Assembly (NCBI RefSeq): GCF_001646665.1
Contig: NZ_LWBU01000101.1
Span: forward strand, 151,365-215,364
Origin: Streptomyces noursei
GTDB lineage: Bacteria > Actinomycetota > Actinomycetes > Streptomycetales > Streptomycetaceae
Reading direction: 5' to 3'
DNA length: 64,000 nt
Shown: in pieces, positions 46,453 through 58,092 of the stretch
Layout: the number at the start of each line of letters is the position of its first letter
Numbering within the stretch: the stretch's first letter is position 1
Program-made: the position numbers and the translations under genes
Notes under the pieces: model-generated
The model's database searches: none
Seen by the model: the letters and a program-made list of their open reading frames with translations, nothing else
What the model was told of the DNA's origin: nothing

Positions 46453-47979
46453 TCAGCCCTCCAGGTGCGCCCCCGGGTGCCCGGGGAAGCCGACCGGCCA
46501 GGTGTGCACGGGATTCCCCTGCCGCATCAGCCGGCAGTACTGACGGGTCGTCGCGGCCAGCGCCGCCTCCCGGCCGAGCCCCGCCTCCAGCGCCCGGTGG
46601 AACGTCTCCACCTGCCAGGACGCGCCGTTCACCCGGCGCTTGCACCGCTCCTCGACGATGCCCAGGTACCGCTTGCGGTCGGAGCGCTCCACGCCCCAGG
46701 CGTCGAGGCCCGCGGCGGCGAGCGGCAGCAGTTCGTCCCGGACCAGCTTCACCGCCGGCACCGTGGTGACCCCGCCGCCCCGCCCCGGCCGGGGCCAGCG
46801 CAGCTCCGCATCGATGCCGTACCGGCAGGCGGCGTCGAAGTTGGCGGCGGCGTCCTCGAACGAGAGCCGCTTCCACACGGGCCGGGGCTCCTCGGCGAGG
46901 GCGCGGACCAGGCCGTAGTAGAACGCGGCATTGGCGAGGACGTCGTCGATGGTGGGCCCGGCCGGCAGCACCCGGTTCTCGACGCGCAGGTGCGGCACGC
47001 CGTCCACCACGCCGTACACCGGCCGGTTCCAGCGGTAGACGGTGCCGTTGTGCAGGGCGAGCTCCTGCAGATTCGGGACCCCGCCCTCGTCGATGACGCG
47101 CAGCGGCTCCTCGTCGTCGCAGATCGGCAGCAGGGCGGGGAAGTACCGGACGTTCTCCTCGAAGAGCTCGTACGCCGAGGAGATCCACCGCTCCCCGAAC
47201 CAGGTGCGCGGCCGCACCCCCTGCGCCTGCAGTTCCGGCGGGCGGGTGTCCGTGGCCTGGGTGAACAGGGGCGGCCGGGACTCGCGCCACAGCTCGCGGC
47301 CGAAGAGGAAGGGCGCGTTGGCACCCACCGCGATCTGGACGGCCGCGACGGCCTGCGCGGCGTTCCACACGTCGGCGAACCGCTCGGGCGTCACCTGGAG
47401 GTGGAGCTGCACCGAGGTGCACGCCGCCTCGGGGACGATGGAGCTCGCCGTGCAGCTGAGCCGCTCCACCCCCTCGATGTCGAGGGTGAAGTCCTCGCCG
47501 CGCGCGGTCACGATCTCGTCGTTGAGCAGCCGGTAACGGTCGACGTCCGAGAGGTTCCCGGACACCAGGTCGTCCTGCGAGAGCGTCGGCAGAATACCGA
47601 TCATCACAATGCCGGCATCGACCTCCTGCGCCTTGCGGTGCGCGTACGCGAGGCCCGTCCGCAGTTCCTCGGCGAGCTGGTCGAAGACCCGCCCGCCGAG
47701 CCGGTGCGGGGCGATGTTGACTTCCAGGTTGAACATTCCCAGTTCCGTCTGGAAATCCCGGCTCGCGATGCGTTCCAGCACTTCGGCATTCATCATCCGC
47801 GGCATGCCGTCGGCACCCGCCAGATTCAGCTCGATCTCCAGACCCACGAGATTCCGTGGCCGGTCGAACCTCTTGTCGGCAAGGAGTCGCTCAAGTCCCG
47901 TCAGGCACTCCTGGAGTTTCCTGCGGTACCTCTGCCGATCGGACAGGTCGAAACCACCTGCCGCGATCTTCTCCCCCAT
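46453..47979 (-). CDS. Glutamate-cysteine ligase family protein (GCS2-like)
   Basis: 508 residues. The GCS2 family is evident from NLVGLEIELNLAGADGMPR (metal-binding Glu pair, ~43-61), ELGMFNLEVNIAPHRLGG (~79-96), IVMIGILPTLSQDDL and SVQLHLQV. In actinobacteria this conserved long form is distinct from the mycothiol and ergothioneine enzymes I know, and the true amine acceptor is uncertain. By family it joins glutamate, or another carboxylate, to an amine using ATP. Start: ATG at 47979 with GGAGG nine bases upstream. Confidence 0.88.
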   Translation of the reverse strand: MGEKIAAGGFDLSDRQRYRRKLQECLTGLERLLADKRFDRPRNLVGLEIELNLAGADGMPRMMNAEVLERIASRDFQTELGMFNLEVNIAPHRLGGRVFDQLAEELRTGLAYAHRKAQEVDAGIVMIGILPTLSQDDLVSGNLSDVDRYRLLNDEIVTARGEDFTLDIEGVERLSCTASSIVPEAACTSVQLHLQVTPERFADVWNAAQAVAAVQIAVGANAPFLFGRELWRESRPPLFTQATDTRPPELQAQGVRPRTWFGERWISSAYELFEENVRYFPALLPICDDEEPLRVIDEGGVPNLQELALHNGTVYRWNRPVYGVVDGVPHLRVENRVLPAGPTIDDVLANAAFYYGLVRALAEEPRPVWKRLSFEDAAANFDAACRYGIDAELRWPRPGRGGGVTTVPAVKLVRDELLPLAAAGLDAWGVERSDRKRYLGIVEERCKRRVNGASWQVETFHRALEAGLGREAALAATTRQYCRLMRQGNPVHTWPVGFPGHPGAHLEG

Positions 47980-48505
47980 CGAAGCGTCCCTCCTCGAGTG
48001 GGCGGCGCGCGGCGTCGTCCGCCCGCGTCACGGACGATAATGCCCAGCCGGACTGATCTGTAACGCCCGCGCGGACAGGGCTTGGGCGGTAGGCTGGATA
48101 CATTGTTTGTCCGGCACATTCCGGAGGCATGGGGCAGCGGGCAGTTACCGGCGGCGGGGAGTCGTCACGACGGCCCGGAGCGGCCTACTCCGTCGGCCTG
48201 AACGGTGACGCCATTCGGCCTACCGCGATCCGGGCAGCGGCGCAGGCGGCAGGCCTGCGGTCACGGGAAATCCACAGAAACGCCGCATTTCAAAGACGCG
48301 TTTACGCCTTGACGGTAATATCGCCGACGGCTAGCGGAAACATTGCGTGAACACGCGTCGTATAAACTCCGCGAACGAGGCAGAGAGTCGAGTCCGGCCA
48401 CGGCCCACCCGGCCCCCTCCGGCACCCTCTGACCCCGACGCCGACACTGCTGTCCGCACCTCCTCCTCCGCATCACCCTGTCTCTTGACTGAGAGGCGAC
48501 CCACC
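47980..48505. other. Divergent gap, promoters for two genes
   Basis: About 525 bases. A 73-codon frame at 48129-48350 has an ATG right behind GGAGG but no recognisable content, so it is not called. The AT-richer part around 48270-48370 (with TATAAA at 48361) probably holds a promoter for the rightward gene. Confidence 0.4.
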
Positions 48506-49099
48506 ATGCCGCTGCACGTGTCCCCTGCCCCCGCGCCTGCCCTGCGCAGTGTCCTCGCGGCCCTCGGCTCCCCCGCCGTCCGCGAGGCCCACACCCCCGC
48601 TCTCCGGTCCGTCCAGGGACCGCTGAGCCCCGAACTCCCGCTGCCCCTGCACGTGCTGGACGTCCGCGACCCCGTCGCCCCGCCCGCCGGCGGGCCGCGC
48701 ACCCGACTGGCCGGCTGGCGGTTCCTGATCCGCGGCGGCGAGCGTCCGGTGGCGGCGGCGGACACCGTCCTCACCCCGGACGGCTGGGCCTTCTCCCACT
48801 TCTTCGAGGGCCCCTACCTCGCCTCCACCGAGCGGGCGGTGCGCCAGGCGGAGTCGATGGGGACCCGCTACCAGCCGCGCCTGCTGTCGGTGCCCGACCT
48901 GTACATGCTCACGCTCTGGCTGCACGGCGACACCGGAGCCGATCCGGCCACCGGGGCGCCCGCCCCGGCGGACCTCCTGGTCCCGCTCGCCCCCGCGCCC
49001 CCCGGGATCGCCCCGCACCTGCCGTACCGGGTCGCCGACCTGCTGCCGGTGCTGACGCTGCGGCTGGTTCCGCCGCCGCTGCTGGAGTCAACGGCGTGA
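48506..49099 (+). CDS. Hypothetical protein, Streptomyces type
   Basis: 197 residues from the ATG at 48506 (GAGAGG upstream); the frame is open from 48347, but the extra part is low-complexity. No known domain. Visible features: an alpha/beta core with TRLAGWRFLIRGGERPVAAA, LTPDGWAFSHFFEGPYLAST and QPRLLSVPDLYMLTLWLHGD, Pro-rich ends, and no membrane or signal segment. It is soluble and probably conserved among streptomycetes. Function unknown. Confidence 0.7.
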   Translation: MPLHVSPAPAPALRSVLAALGSPAVREAHTPALRSVQGPLSPELPLPLHVLDVRDPVAPPAGGPRTRLAGWRFLIRGGERPVAAADTVLTPDGWAFSHFFEGPYLASTERAVRQAESMGTRYQPRLLSVPDLYMLTLWLHGDTGADPATGAPAPADLLVPLAPAPPGIAPHLPYRVADLLPVLTLRLVPPPLLESTA

Positions 49100-49350
49100 T
49101 GACCGCCCCCGTCCGTTCGGACTAGCCCGGTAAGGCCATCCCGAACCACCCGAAGGGACAGGGGGGTTGAGCTGAACCATCCGCGCGGGTGACACGTCAT
49201 TAAGCAGTAGGAAGCGCTGCCGCGAAATCCCTGCGGATTGACGCCGGTGGGGCAACACTGGGAAAGGACCGACCGACAAAACGGGGGGCGGCCATGAACA
49301 CCGCATCGAGCCGCAGGACACACACCACACCGCAGCGAAAGAACCGACCC

Positions 49351-49557
49351 ATGTGCCAGCACCAGCCAGCCTGTCCGACCGCCGACTCCGCCGACAGGGA
49401 GGCGGCCCGCCTGGTGGCCCACCACCCGGAACAGGGCTGGAGCCTGCTGTGCAACGGCGTCCTGCTCTTCGAGGACACCGGTGAACTGCTGCCGGACGGC
49501 CAGATCATCGCGCCGCACCGGCCGCTGAGCGCCGCGAAGGTAGCGACGGCCGCCTGA
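49351..49557 (+). CDS. DUF5999 family protein
   Basis: 68 residues beginning MCQHQPACPTADSADREAAR and continuing VVAHHPEQGW-type sequence (here LVAHHPEQGWSLLCNGVLLF) to GELLPDGQIIAPHRPL, which I recognise as the actinobacterial DUF5999 family of unknown function. The two early Cys with His (CQHQPAC) may bind metal. An earlier ATG at 49294 has GGGGGG five bases upstream and would add 19 basic residues; the family normally starts at MCQHQ. Confidence 0.85.
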   Translation: MCQHQPACPTADSADREAARLVAHHPEQGWSLLCNGVLLFEDTGELLPDGQIIAPHRPLSAAKVATAA

Positions 49558-49674
49558 GGCACCGCGGAGAACCACCCGCACCACCCCACGAGCACCGCCC
49601 GCACCAAACGCACCACCGCGCCACCGCACCACCTGCACGATCCGAACGCACCGCACGAACCGCACGCGCCGCAC

Positions 49675-49719
49675 GGCGAAGGGCCGGTACGGAGTCCGCC
49701 TCCGTACCGGCCCTTCGCC
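49675..49719. terminator. Perfect 20-bp bidirectional hairpin
   Basis: GGCGAAGGGCCGGTACGGAG (49675-49694) pairs completely with 49700-49719 around a 5-base loop. It lies 8 bases beyond the end of the leftward gcvP gene and serves DUF5999 from the other side. Confidence 0.85.
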
Positions 49720-49726
49720 ATGACCG

Positions 49727-52612
<2,886 letters not shown>

Positions 52613-52679
52613 GCGGAGGCCTCCTGGTCGATACGACCTGCGAGGGGCACCACGGCGCGGGTGCCCGGACGGCCTCCCC

Positions 52680-52890
52680 CTCTGTCATCTCAACCTGAGA
52701 GCTTCACCGGGCCTCCCCGAGAACGGGACGGACCGGCTTTCACCGTCGGTGAGAGCGGATGCCGTCCGACGCCCGCCCTGCTTTCCAGAGTGACCTCATC
52801 CGTGCGGTACCGGGTGCCTGAGAGATTCCGGGGAGGATTTGCTCCTTCGGCGCCTCCGAAAGGTTTCTCCGGAGGACTCTCCCGCACGGG
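52680..52890 (-). promoter_or_regulatory. Tandem glycine riboswitch controlling gcvP
   Basis: On the minus strand the leader reads GCGGGAGAGTCC (from 52885), then GGCGCCGAAGGAGCAA, AATCTCTCAGGCAC and CACTCTGGAAAGCAGGG, the hallmarks of the first glycine aptamer. A second aptamer follows (CGCTCTCACCGACGGTGAA to GCTCTCAGGTTGAGATGACAG). The two-aptamer form normally turns the gcv gene on when glycine is high. It ends about 70 bases before the gcvP start. Confidence 0.92.
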
Positions 52891-53007
52891 GTCAGCGGCC
52901 GTCTGCCAGCCTACCAGCGCGGTCCCCGACCGATCCCTCGAGTGGCCGACGTCACCGATGTGCACTTTCGTAGTGCTTAAGAGCGGTTGCGAGCAGATGG
53001 AGGGACC

Positions 53008-53373
53008 GTGCAGACCGATATCGATCCGCGCAGCCTGATCGGCCGCAAGGCCTTCGACCGCAACGGCCACAAGATCGGAACCGTCGACGAGGTCTACCTG
53101 GACGACGCCACGGGCGCACCGGAGTGGGCCGCCGTCCGGACGGGCCTGTTCAGCCGCGACGCCTTCGTCCCCCTGGAGCCCAGCGACGTGGCGGACGACG
53201 GACTGCACGTCCCCTTCGACCGGGCCCTGATCAAGGACGCCCCCGACTTCGGAGTCGGCCGCCACCTCTCGCCCGAGCAGGAGCTCCAGCTCTACCACCA
53301 CTACGGTCTGGCGCTCCCGCCTCCCCCGTCCTCGGACCGGGACTTCGGCAGGCTCGCCGGCCAGGAGGACTGA
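53008..53373 (+). CDS. PRC-barrel domain protein
   Basis: 121 residues from a GTG with GGAGG four bases upstream. A PRC-barrel is evident from SLIGRKAFDRNGHKIGTVDE and VYLDDATGAPEWAAVRTGLF, then FVPLEPSDV. A short helical tail LSPEQELQLYHHYGLALPPP follows. Such proteins bind partners in RNA processing or photosystem assembly in other bacteria; the actinobacterial ones are uncharacterised and possibly stress-related. Its last 73 bases overlap the 3' end of dinB on the other strand. Confidence 0.85.
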   Translation: MQTDIDPRSLIGRKAFDRNGHKIGTVDEVYLDDATGAPEWAAVRTGLFSRDAFVPLEPSDVADDGLHVPFDRALIKDAPDFGVGRHLSPEQELQLYHHYGLALPPPPSSDRDFGRLAGQED

Positions 53374-54866
53374 CCCGCCACCAGCGGCAGCGGATCGGAC
53401 GGTTCCAGCTCCGGATCGTCGGCGCGGAACGTCCGCACCCGCCCGGGCGCCGCCGACCACGGCTCCTCGAACCGCACCGTCACCCGCCCCAGCCCGCTGC
53501 CCTGCACCCACCCGGCGCCGTACTCGGCGTGCCGCACGTCCTGGCCGGCCGCCCACCGCCGCTCCTCGCCCTCCGGCTCGCTCCGCCCGGCGGCCGCGGC
53601 CACCGCCTGCCCGTCCGGCGCACCCGCTCCCCCGGTCCCCGTGCCCCCCGGGCCCCCGGCCCCGGCAGGAACCGCCGGTACGACGGCGGCGCCCCCGGGC
53701 GAGCGCTCCTCCTCCGCCCCGTCCCCGCCGTGCGCACCGCCCGGCTCCGCTCCCGACGCCTCGGCCGCCTCCGCCTCCGCGGCCGCCCGTTCCGCCGCGG
53801 CCTGGGCGAACAGGTCCTCCTGCGTGTAGTCGGCCAGGCCCGTGACACCGACGCCCAGCAACCTCACCCCGCCGGTGGTGTCCACCGCCTCCAGCAGCCG
53901 CGCCGCCGCCTCCCGCACCACCACGGGGTCGTCCGTCGGGCCCCGCAGCGTCTCGGACCGGGTCAGCGTCGAGAAGTCGTAGCGCCGCACCTTCAGCACC
54001 ACCGTCCGCCCGGACCGCCCCGCGCCCCGGAGCCGCTGGACGCACCGCTCGGCCAGGCGCTCCACCTCGATCCGCACCCGCAGCCGGTCGTGCAGGTCCA
54101 CGTCGAAGGTGTCCTCCACGGACACCGACTTGGCGTCCCGCTCCGCGACCACCGGCCGGTCGTCGTACCCCCTGGCCATCCGGTACAGCGACTCCCCGTG
54201 CGCCTTCCCCAGCAGCCGTACGAGCTCGTCCTCGCCCGCCCCGGTCAGGTCCGCCACCGTCGTCATCCCGGCCCGCCGCAGATGCTCGCCCGTGGCGGGA
54301 CCCACCCCCGGCAGGATCCGCACCGACCTGGGCCCAAGCAGCTCCCGCTCCGTGCCCGGCTCGATGAGGACCAGTCCGTCCGGCTTGGCCTCCTCGGAAG
54401 CGATCTTCGCGATCATCTTGGACCCGGCCAGCCCCACCGACCCGGTGAGCCCCGTGACCGCGCGGATGTCCGCGCGCAACCGCTCACCCGCCTCGCGCGC
54501 CGTGGCCGCGTCCCGCGCCGAGCCCCCGGCCTCCAGGTCAACGAAGGCCTCGTCGAGGCTGAGCGGCTCCACGAGCGGGGACAGCCGCCGCAACAGCTCC
54601 ATGACCTGCTCGCTCACCGCCCGGTACAGCGAGAAGCGGGGCACCAGATACGCGGCGTTGGGCGCCAGCCGCCGCGCCTGCGCCATCGGCATCGCCGAGT
54701 GCACCCCGAAACGCCGGGCCTCGTACGACGCGGTGGCGACGACCCCGCGCGGCCCCAGCCCACCGACCACCACCGGTTTCCCGCGCAGGCTCGGCTTCGC
54801 CGCCTGCTCGGCGGCCGCGAAGAAGGCATCCATGTCCAGATGCAGGATGGTCGGGGCGGATCTCAC
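53301..54866 (-). CDS. dinB: DNA polymerase IV (Y family)
   Basis: 521 residues. Y-family catalytic parts: ILHLDMDAFFAAAEQAAKPS (metal Asp ~10 and 12), VVATASYEARRFGVHSAMPM, and EPLSLDEAFVDL (catalytic Asp-Glu ~104-105); little-finger region ~240-350. After ~360 comes a long Ala/Glu/Gly/Pro-rich linker and then a small C-terminal domain (GQDVRHAEYGAGWVQGSGLG ... VTVRFEEPW) that is an add-on in actinobacterial DinB. It performs lesion bypass. No clamp-binding motif was picked out by eye. The tail overlaps the PRC-barrel gene. Confidence 0.93.
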   Translation of the reverse strand: MRSAPTILHLDMDAFFAAAEQAAKPSLRGKPVVVGGLGPRGVVATASYEARRFGVHSAMPMAQARRLAPNAAYLVPRFSLYRAVSEQVMELLRRLSPLVEPLSLDEAFVDLEAGGSARDAATAREAGERLRADIRAVTGLTGSVGLAGSKMIAKIASEEAKPDGLVLIEPGTERELLGPRSVRILPGVGPATGEHLRRAGMTTVADLTGAGEDELVRLLGKAHGESLYRMARGYDDRPVVAERDAKSVSVEDTFDVDLHDRLRVRIEVERLAERCVQRLRGAGRSGRTVVLKVRRYDFSTLTRSETLRGPTDDPVVVREAAARLLEAVDTTGGVRLLGVGVTGLADYTQEDLFAQAAAERAAAEAEAAEASGAEPGGAHGGDGAEEERSPGGAAVVPAVPAGAGGPGGTGTGGAGAPDGQAVAAAAGRSEPEGEERRWAAGQDVRHAEYGAGWVQGSGLGRVTVRFEEPWSAAPGRVRTFRADDPELEPSDPLPLVAGQSSWPASLPKSRSEDGGGGSARP

Positions 54867-54951
54867 ATCACCGATGCTGCCCTACGCCACTGACAATCGC
54901 CCCGCACGCCGATGTGCCCCGCACGCACCGCCCCGTCCACGGGGCGGGCCG

Positions 54952-55602
54952 TCATACCGCCCGGTCACGCCTCCGGCGCGCCAGCTCGTCCGACGGGTTG
55001 TGCCGCACGAGCGTCTCACCGGTGTCCACGCGCTCCCCGTGCAGTTGCGAGAGCGCCGCCTCGACGTCCCGCCACACCACGCCCACGGCGATCCCGAAGA
55101 CCCCCTGGCCGCCCTGGAGCAGGTCGACGACCTCGTCGGGCGACGAGCACTCGTAGACCGTCGCGCCGTCGCTCATCAGCGTCATCCGCTCGAGGTCGCT
55201 GAAGCCCCGCGCCCGCAGGTGCTGGACCGCCGCGCGGATGTTCTGCAGTGCCACGCCCGTGTCCAGGAACCGCTTGACGATCTTGAGGACGACCACGTCC
55301 CGGAAGCTGTACAGCCGCTGCGTCCCGGACCCGTAGGCGGGCCGCACGCTCGGCTCGACCAGTCCGGTCCGCGCCCAGTAGTCGAGCTGCCGGTACGTGA
55401 TGCCCGCGGCCGCGCAGGCGGTGGGCCCCCGGTAGCCGATCGTGTCGGTCTCCGGATCGGTCCCGTGCCCCTGCGCCGCGTCGGCACCCGTGCCGGCCAC
55501 GCCCGCGTGAAGCGGTTCGGCCGCACCCCCGTGAAGCGGATACGGCCCCTGCCCCAGACTTCGTCCGGGGAGGCCCCCAGTCGCACCGTCGCCGCTGCTC
55601 AT
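54952..55602 (-). CDS. MerR-family transcriptional regulator (second MerR of the FtsR locus)
   Basis: 216 residues from the ATG at 55602 (or the adjoining GTG), with GGAGGG upstream. MerR DNA-binding region: YRGPTACAAAGITYRQLDYW, then ARTGLVEPSVRPAYGSGTQR and VVVLKIVKRFLDTGVALQNI, followed by a helical dimer segment and a small C-terminal part (VYECSSPDEVVDLLQGGQGV). It corresponds in place to the Rv1830/cg1633-type MerR gene of other actinobacteria, next to DUF151 and FtsR. The N-terminal ~60 residues are a poorly ordered leader. Confidence 0.9.
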   Translation of the reverse strand: MSSGDGATGGLPGRSLGQGPYPLHGGAAEPLHAGVAGTGADAAQGHGTDPETDTIGYRGPTACAAAGITYRQLDYWARTGLVEPSVRPAYGSGTQRLYSFRDVVVLKIVKRFLDTGVALQNIRAAVQHLRARGFSDLERMTLMSDGATVYECSSPDEVVDLLQGGQGVFGIAVGVVWRDVEAALSQLHGERVDTGETLVRHNPSDELARRRRDRAV

Positions 55603-55674
55603 CACGCCGACCCTCCGTCCTTGACCTGCCATCTCGACGGTAGGCAGTCGCCAGGGGTGCGTCAACGATCGCCA

Positions 55675-55692
55675 CACTCGGCACGCCGAGTG
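55675..55692. promoter_or_regulatory. Palindrome upstream of the MerR gene (in gap 55603-55967)
   Basis: CACTCGGC-AC-GCCGAGTG, perfect 8-bp arms, 73-90 bases before the MerR start and next to AT-rich TGATAATCACC sequence. It is a likely autoregulatory site in the promoter. The rest of the 365-base gap shows no gene. Confidence 0.55.
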
Positions 55693-55967
55693 ATAATCAC
55701 CCTGAGAGTGGTTTCCCGTATCCCAAAAGCGGGTAAGGCTGACCGAATGGGCGGAAACACCCCCGGAGAAGCACCCTTCCGGGGAGGGCGGGGCAGCGTC
55801 CGGACGGCCGTCCCGAAGACCACCGCCGGAGCGGAAACCGGAGCGGCAGGTCACGCCCAAGGGCCCGGGGGCGGCAGATCACACACGGCCCCTGCGGGCG
55901 GCCGGACGGACAGGCCCGACGGCGCGGCGTGCCCGCCGGCTCTCCATCGGCTGCGGGCCACCCGCCG

Positions 55968-56441
55968 TCACTGGCTGCTGGTGCCGAAGTCCTCGGGCGA
56001 GATCTGGTCGAGGAACTCGCGGAACTTCTCCACCTCGTCCTCCTGCTCGTCCGGAATGGCGATCCCGGCGTCGTCGAGCACGCCGTCGCTCCCGTAGATC
56101 GGGGTCCCGGTGCGCAGCGCCAGCGCTATGGCGTCGGACGGCCGCGCGCTCACCTCCACACCGCTGGCGAAGACCAGCTCCGCGTAGAAGACCCCTTCCC
56201 GCAGGTCCGTGATCCGGACCTCGGTCAGCTCCTGGCCCACGGCCTCGAGCACGTCCTTGAAAAGGTCATGGGTGAGCGGGCGGGCGGGAGCCATGCCCTG
56301 CTGGGCGAAGGCGATCGCCGTCGCCTCCCCCGGACCGATCCAGATCGGGAGGTACCGGTCGCCTCCCACTTCACGCAGGAGCACGATCGGCTGGTTGGAC
56401 GGCATTTCCACCCGGACACCGACAACATCGAGCTCGTTCAC
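55968..56441 (-). CDS. DUF151 bifunctional nuclease-family protein
   Basis: 157 residues: MNELDVVGVRVEMPSNQPIV, LPIWIGPGEATAIAFAQQGM, RITDLREGVFYAELVF and VSARPSDAIALALRTGTPIY, the standard DUF151/BFN blocks. Plant and thermophile relatives show DNase/RNase activity; the bacterial role is unclear. It lies 53 bases after the FtsR-type gene on the same strand, as in Mycobacterium (Rv1829) and Corynebacterium (cg1632). Confidence 0.93.
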   Translation of the reverse strand: MNELDVVGVRVEMPSNQPIVLLREVGGDRYLPIWIGPGEATAIAFAQQGMAPARPLTHDLFKDVLEAVGQELTEVRITDLREGVFYAELVFASGVEVSARPSDAIALALRTGTPIYGSDGVLDDAGIAIPDEQEDEVEKFREFLDQISPEDFGTSSQ

Positions 56442-56494
56442 ATTGCAACCCTAGGACGTGCCGGACCGGTTTGGATAGTCGGGCCCTGTCAAGA

Positions 56495-57241
56495 TCAGGG
56501 CAAACGGATCCCGAGAGCCGTCTGCACCAGGGCCGCGTGCAGCCGTACGGACAGTGCCGCCAGCTCCTTCGCGGTCGCCTCGGCATGGGCCCTGGTCTGC
56601 GGATTACGGTGCCTGCGCAGGGGTGCGACGACCTGTTCGACCAGCCCCGCCTCCCGCTCGGCGGCCGCCTTCACGGCCCGCAGGTGCCGCGGTTCCAGAC
56701 CGAATCTGCCCAGATCCGCGACAAGTTTCGCCACGGTCACCGCCTCGGCGTCGTACCCGCCGTCCACGCCCTGAACGACGAGGCCGTACGCCTCCCACTC
56801 GGCCAGCTCGTCCTCACCGGCACCCGCGGCGGCCAGCAGCTCCGCCCGGCCGACCCTGGCGGCGGTCGGGCGGTCCTGCGCCGCGTCCCAAGGATCGCCG
56901 TCCAGGGGGTCGCGCTGCGGCCCGGGGGCGGCCGGCAGCTCCACCTGCTCGCCCCGCTCCACCGCGTCCAGATGCTCCCGGATCACCTTCAGCGGCAGGT
57001 AGTGGTCCCGCTGCATCCGCAGGATCCGTGCCAGCCGCTCCACATCACGCGGACTGAACTTCCGGTATCCGGAAGCCGTCCTCTGCGGCTCGACGAGCCC
57101 CTCCGCCTCCAGGAACCGGATCTTGGAGATCGTGACCTCGGGGAACTCCTCGCGCAGCTGGTTGAGCACCGTCCCGATGCTCACCAGCTGCTCGGCGCCG
57201 GCGGTGCCGTTGCCGGCACCGCCCGTCGTGGTTCGCAGCAT
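56495..57241 (-). CDS. ftsR: FtsR-like MerR-family regulator
   Basis: 248 residues from the ATG at 57241, which has GGGAGG at good distance; a GTG at 57262 is the alternative and would overlap the FHA gene stop. MerR helix-turn-helix: SIGTVLNQLREEFPEVTISK, then IRFLEAEGLVEPQRTASGYR and LARILRMQRDHYLPLKVIRE; the C-terminal half is helical. Its place between the GarA/OdhI-like FHA gene and DUF151 is that of FtsR, which activates ftsZ in Corynebacterium. The function here is inferred from that synteny. Confidence 0.88.
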   Translation of the reverse strand: MLRTTTGGAGNGTAGAEQLVSIGTVLNQLREEFPEVTISKIRFLEAEGLVEPQRTASGYRKFSPRDVERLARILRMQRDHYLPLKVIREHLDAVERGEQVELPAAPGPQRDPLDGDPWDAAQDRPTAARVGRAELLAAAGAGEDELAEWEAYGLVVQGVDGGYDAEAVTVAKLVADLGRFGLEPRHLRAVKAAAEREAGLVEQVVAPLRRHRNPQTRAHAEATAKELAALSVRLHAALVQTALGIRLP

Positions 57242-57258
57242 GGGCCTCCCCTGCCGGG

Positions 57259-58092
57259 TCACACGCCCCGCTGGCTCGCGTAGAAGACCAGCCGGTACTT
57301 GCCGATCTGCACCTCGTCGCCGTTCGCCAGCGGAACGGAGTCGATCCGCTCACGGTTGACGTAGGTGCCGTTGAGGCTGCCGACGTCCGACACGGTGAAG
57401 CTCCCGTCGGGCGACCTGCGGAACTCCACGTGGCGGCGCGACACCGTCACGTCGTCCAGGAAGATGTCGCTCTGCGGGTGCCGGCCGGCCGTGGTCAGGT
57501 CGCTGTCCAGGAGGAAGCGGCTGCCCGAGTTCGGACCGCGCCGCACCACCAGCAGCGCCGACCCCAGCGGCAGCGCCTCGACGGCTGCCTGCGCCTCGGG
57601 AGACAGCGACGGCAGCTGCGTCTGGCCGGTGACCTCGGAGTCGTACGCCTCCAGGCCGGAGATCGAGATCGTCGACGTCGTCTCGGACGCCCGCTCCGCC
57701 GGGACACCGCCGCGCAGCGGCGCACCGCAGTTGGAGCAGAACCGGCTCGCCTCGGCGTTGCGGTGTCCGCACCTCGTACACACCGGCATGGACGAATCCT
57801 CCTGCCGCGGCTGGCCCGCGTGGGCACTCGTCGCGTACGGGTCGGGCGTAAACCCTCCACCCGCACTCGAGGTTGATGGGTCCCCGAAACCTATGCGGCC
57901 GGAACCGGCAGGGTCAACAGACGCGCCCTGACCCCCCGGAATGTCACCACCCGGGCGCGCAACCTCGTCACGGAAGAGCGGGCGCTCGCCACCCTGCTCC
58001 TCGCTCTGGTCATGGCGCGGCGCGCGATGCCTGGCGCTGCTGCCGCCGTCCTCGCGTGCGCTCTTGCCGAACAACTTCGCAAACAACTTCAC
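57259..58092 (-). CDS. FHA-domain protein of the GarA/OdhI type with added zinc ribbon
   Basis: 277 residues from a GTG at 58092. The order is: a Streptomyces-type leader (KLFAKLFGKSAREDGG), a zinc ribbon CTRCGHRNAEASRFCSNCG (Cys105, 108, 119, 122), the motif SETTSTIS (137-140 ETTS) equal to the PknB/PknG phosphosite of GarA, and a C-terminal FHA domain (~185-277) with GRHPQSD (Arg204), VSRRHVEF (Ser218) and SLNGTYVNR (Asn241). GarA/OdhI switch 2-oxoglutarate metabolism by phospho-dependent binding. An internal ATG at 57789 has a strong GGAGG eight bases upstream and would give a 176-residue form close to GarA in size. Confidence 0.9.
   Translation of the reverse strand: MKLFAKLFGKSAREDGGSSARHRAPRHDQSEEQGGERPLFRDEVARPGGDIPGGQGASVDPAGSGRIGFGDPSTSSAGGGFTPDPYATSAHAGQPRQEDSSMPVCTRCGHRNAEASRFCSNCGAPLRGGVPAERASETTSTISISGLEAYDSEVTGQTQLPSLSPEAQAAVEALPLGSALLVVRRGPNSGSRFLLDSDLTTAGRHPQSDIFLDDVTVSRRHVEFRRSPDGSFTVSDVGSLNGTYVNRERIDSVPLANGDEVQIGKYRLVFYASQRGV

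Noticed and set aside
48129..48350. 73-codon frame with GGAGG just before its ATG
   Set aside because: Ribosome site too close to the start, no recognisable content, and it lies in a promoter gap.
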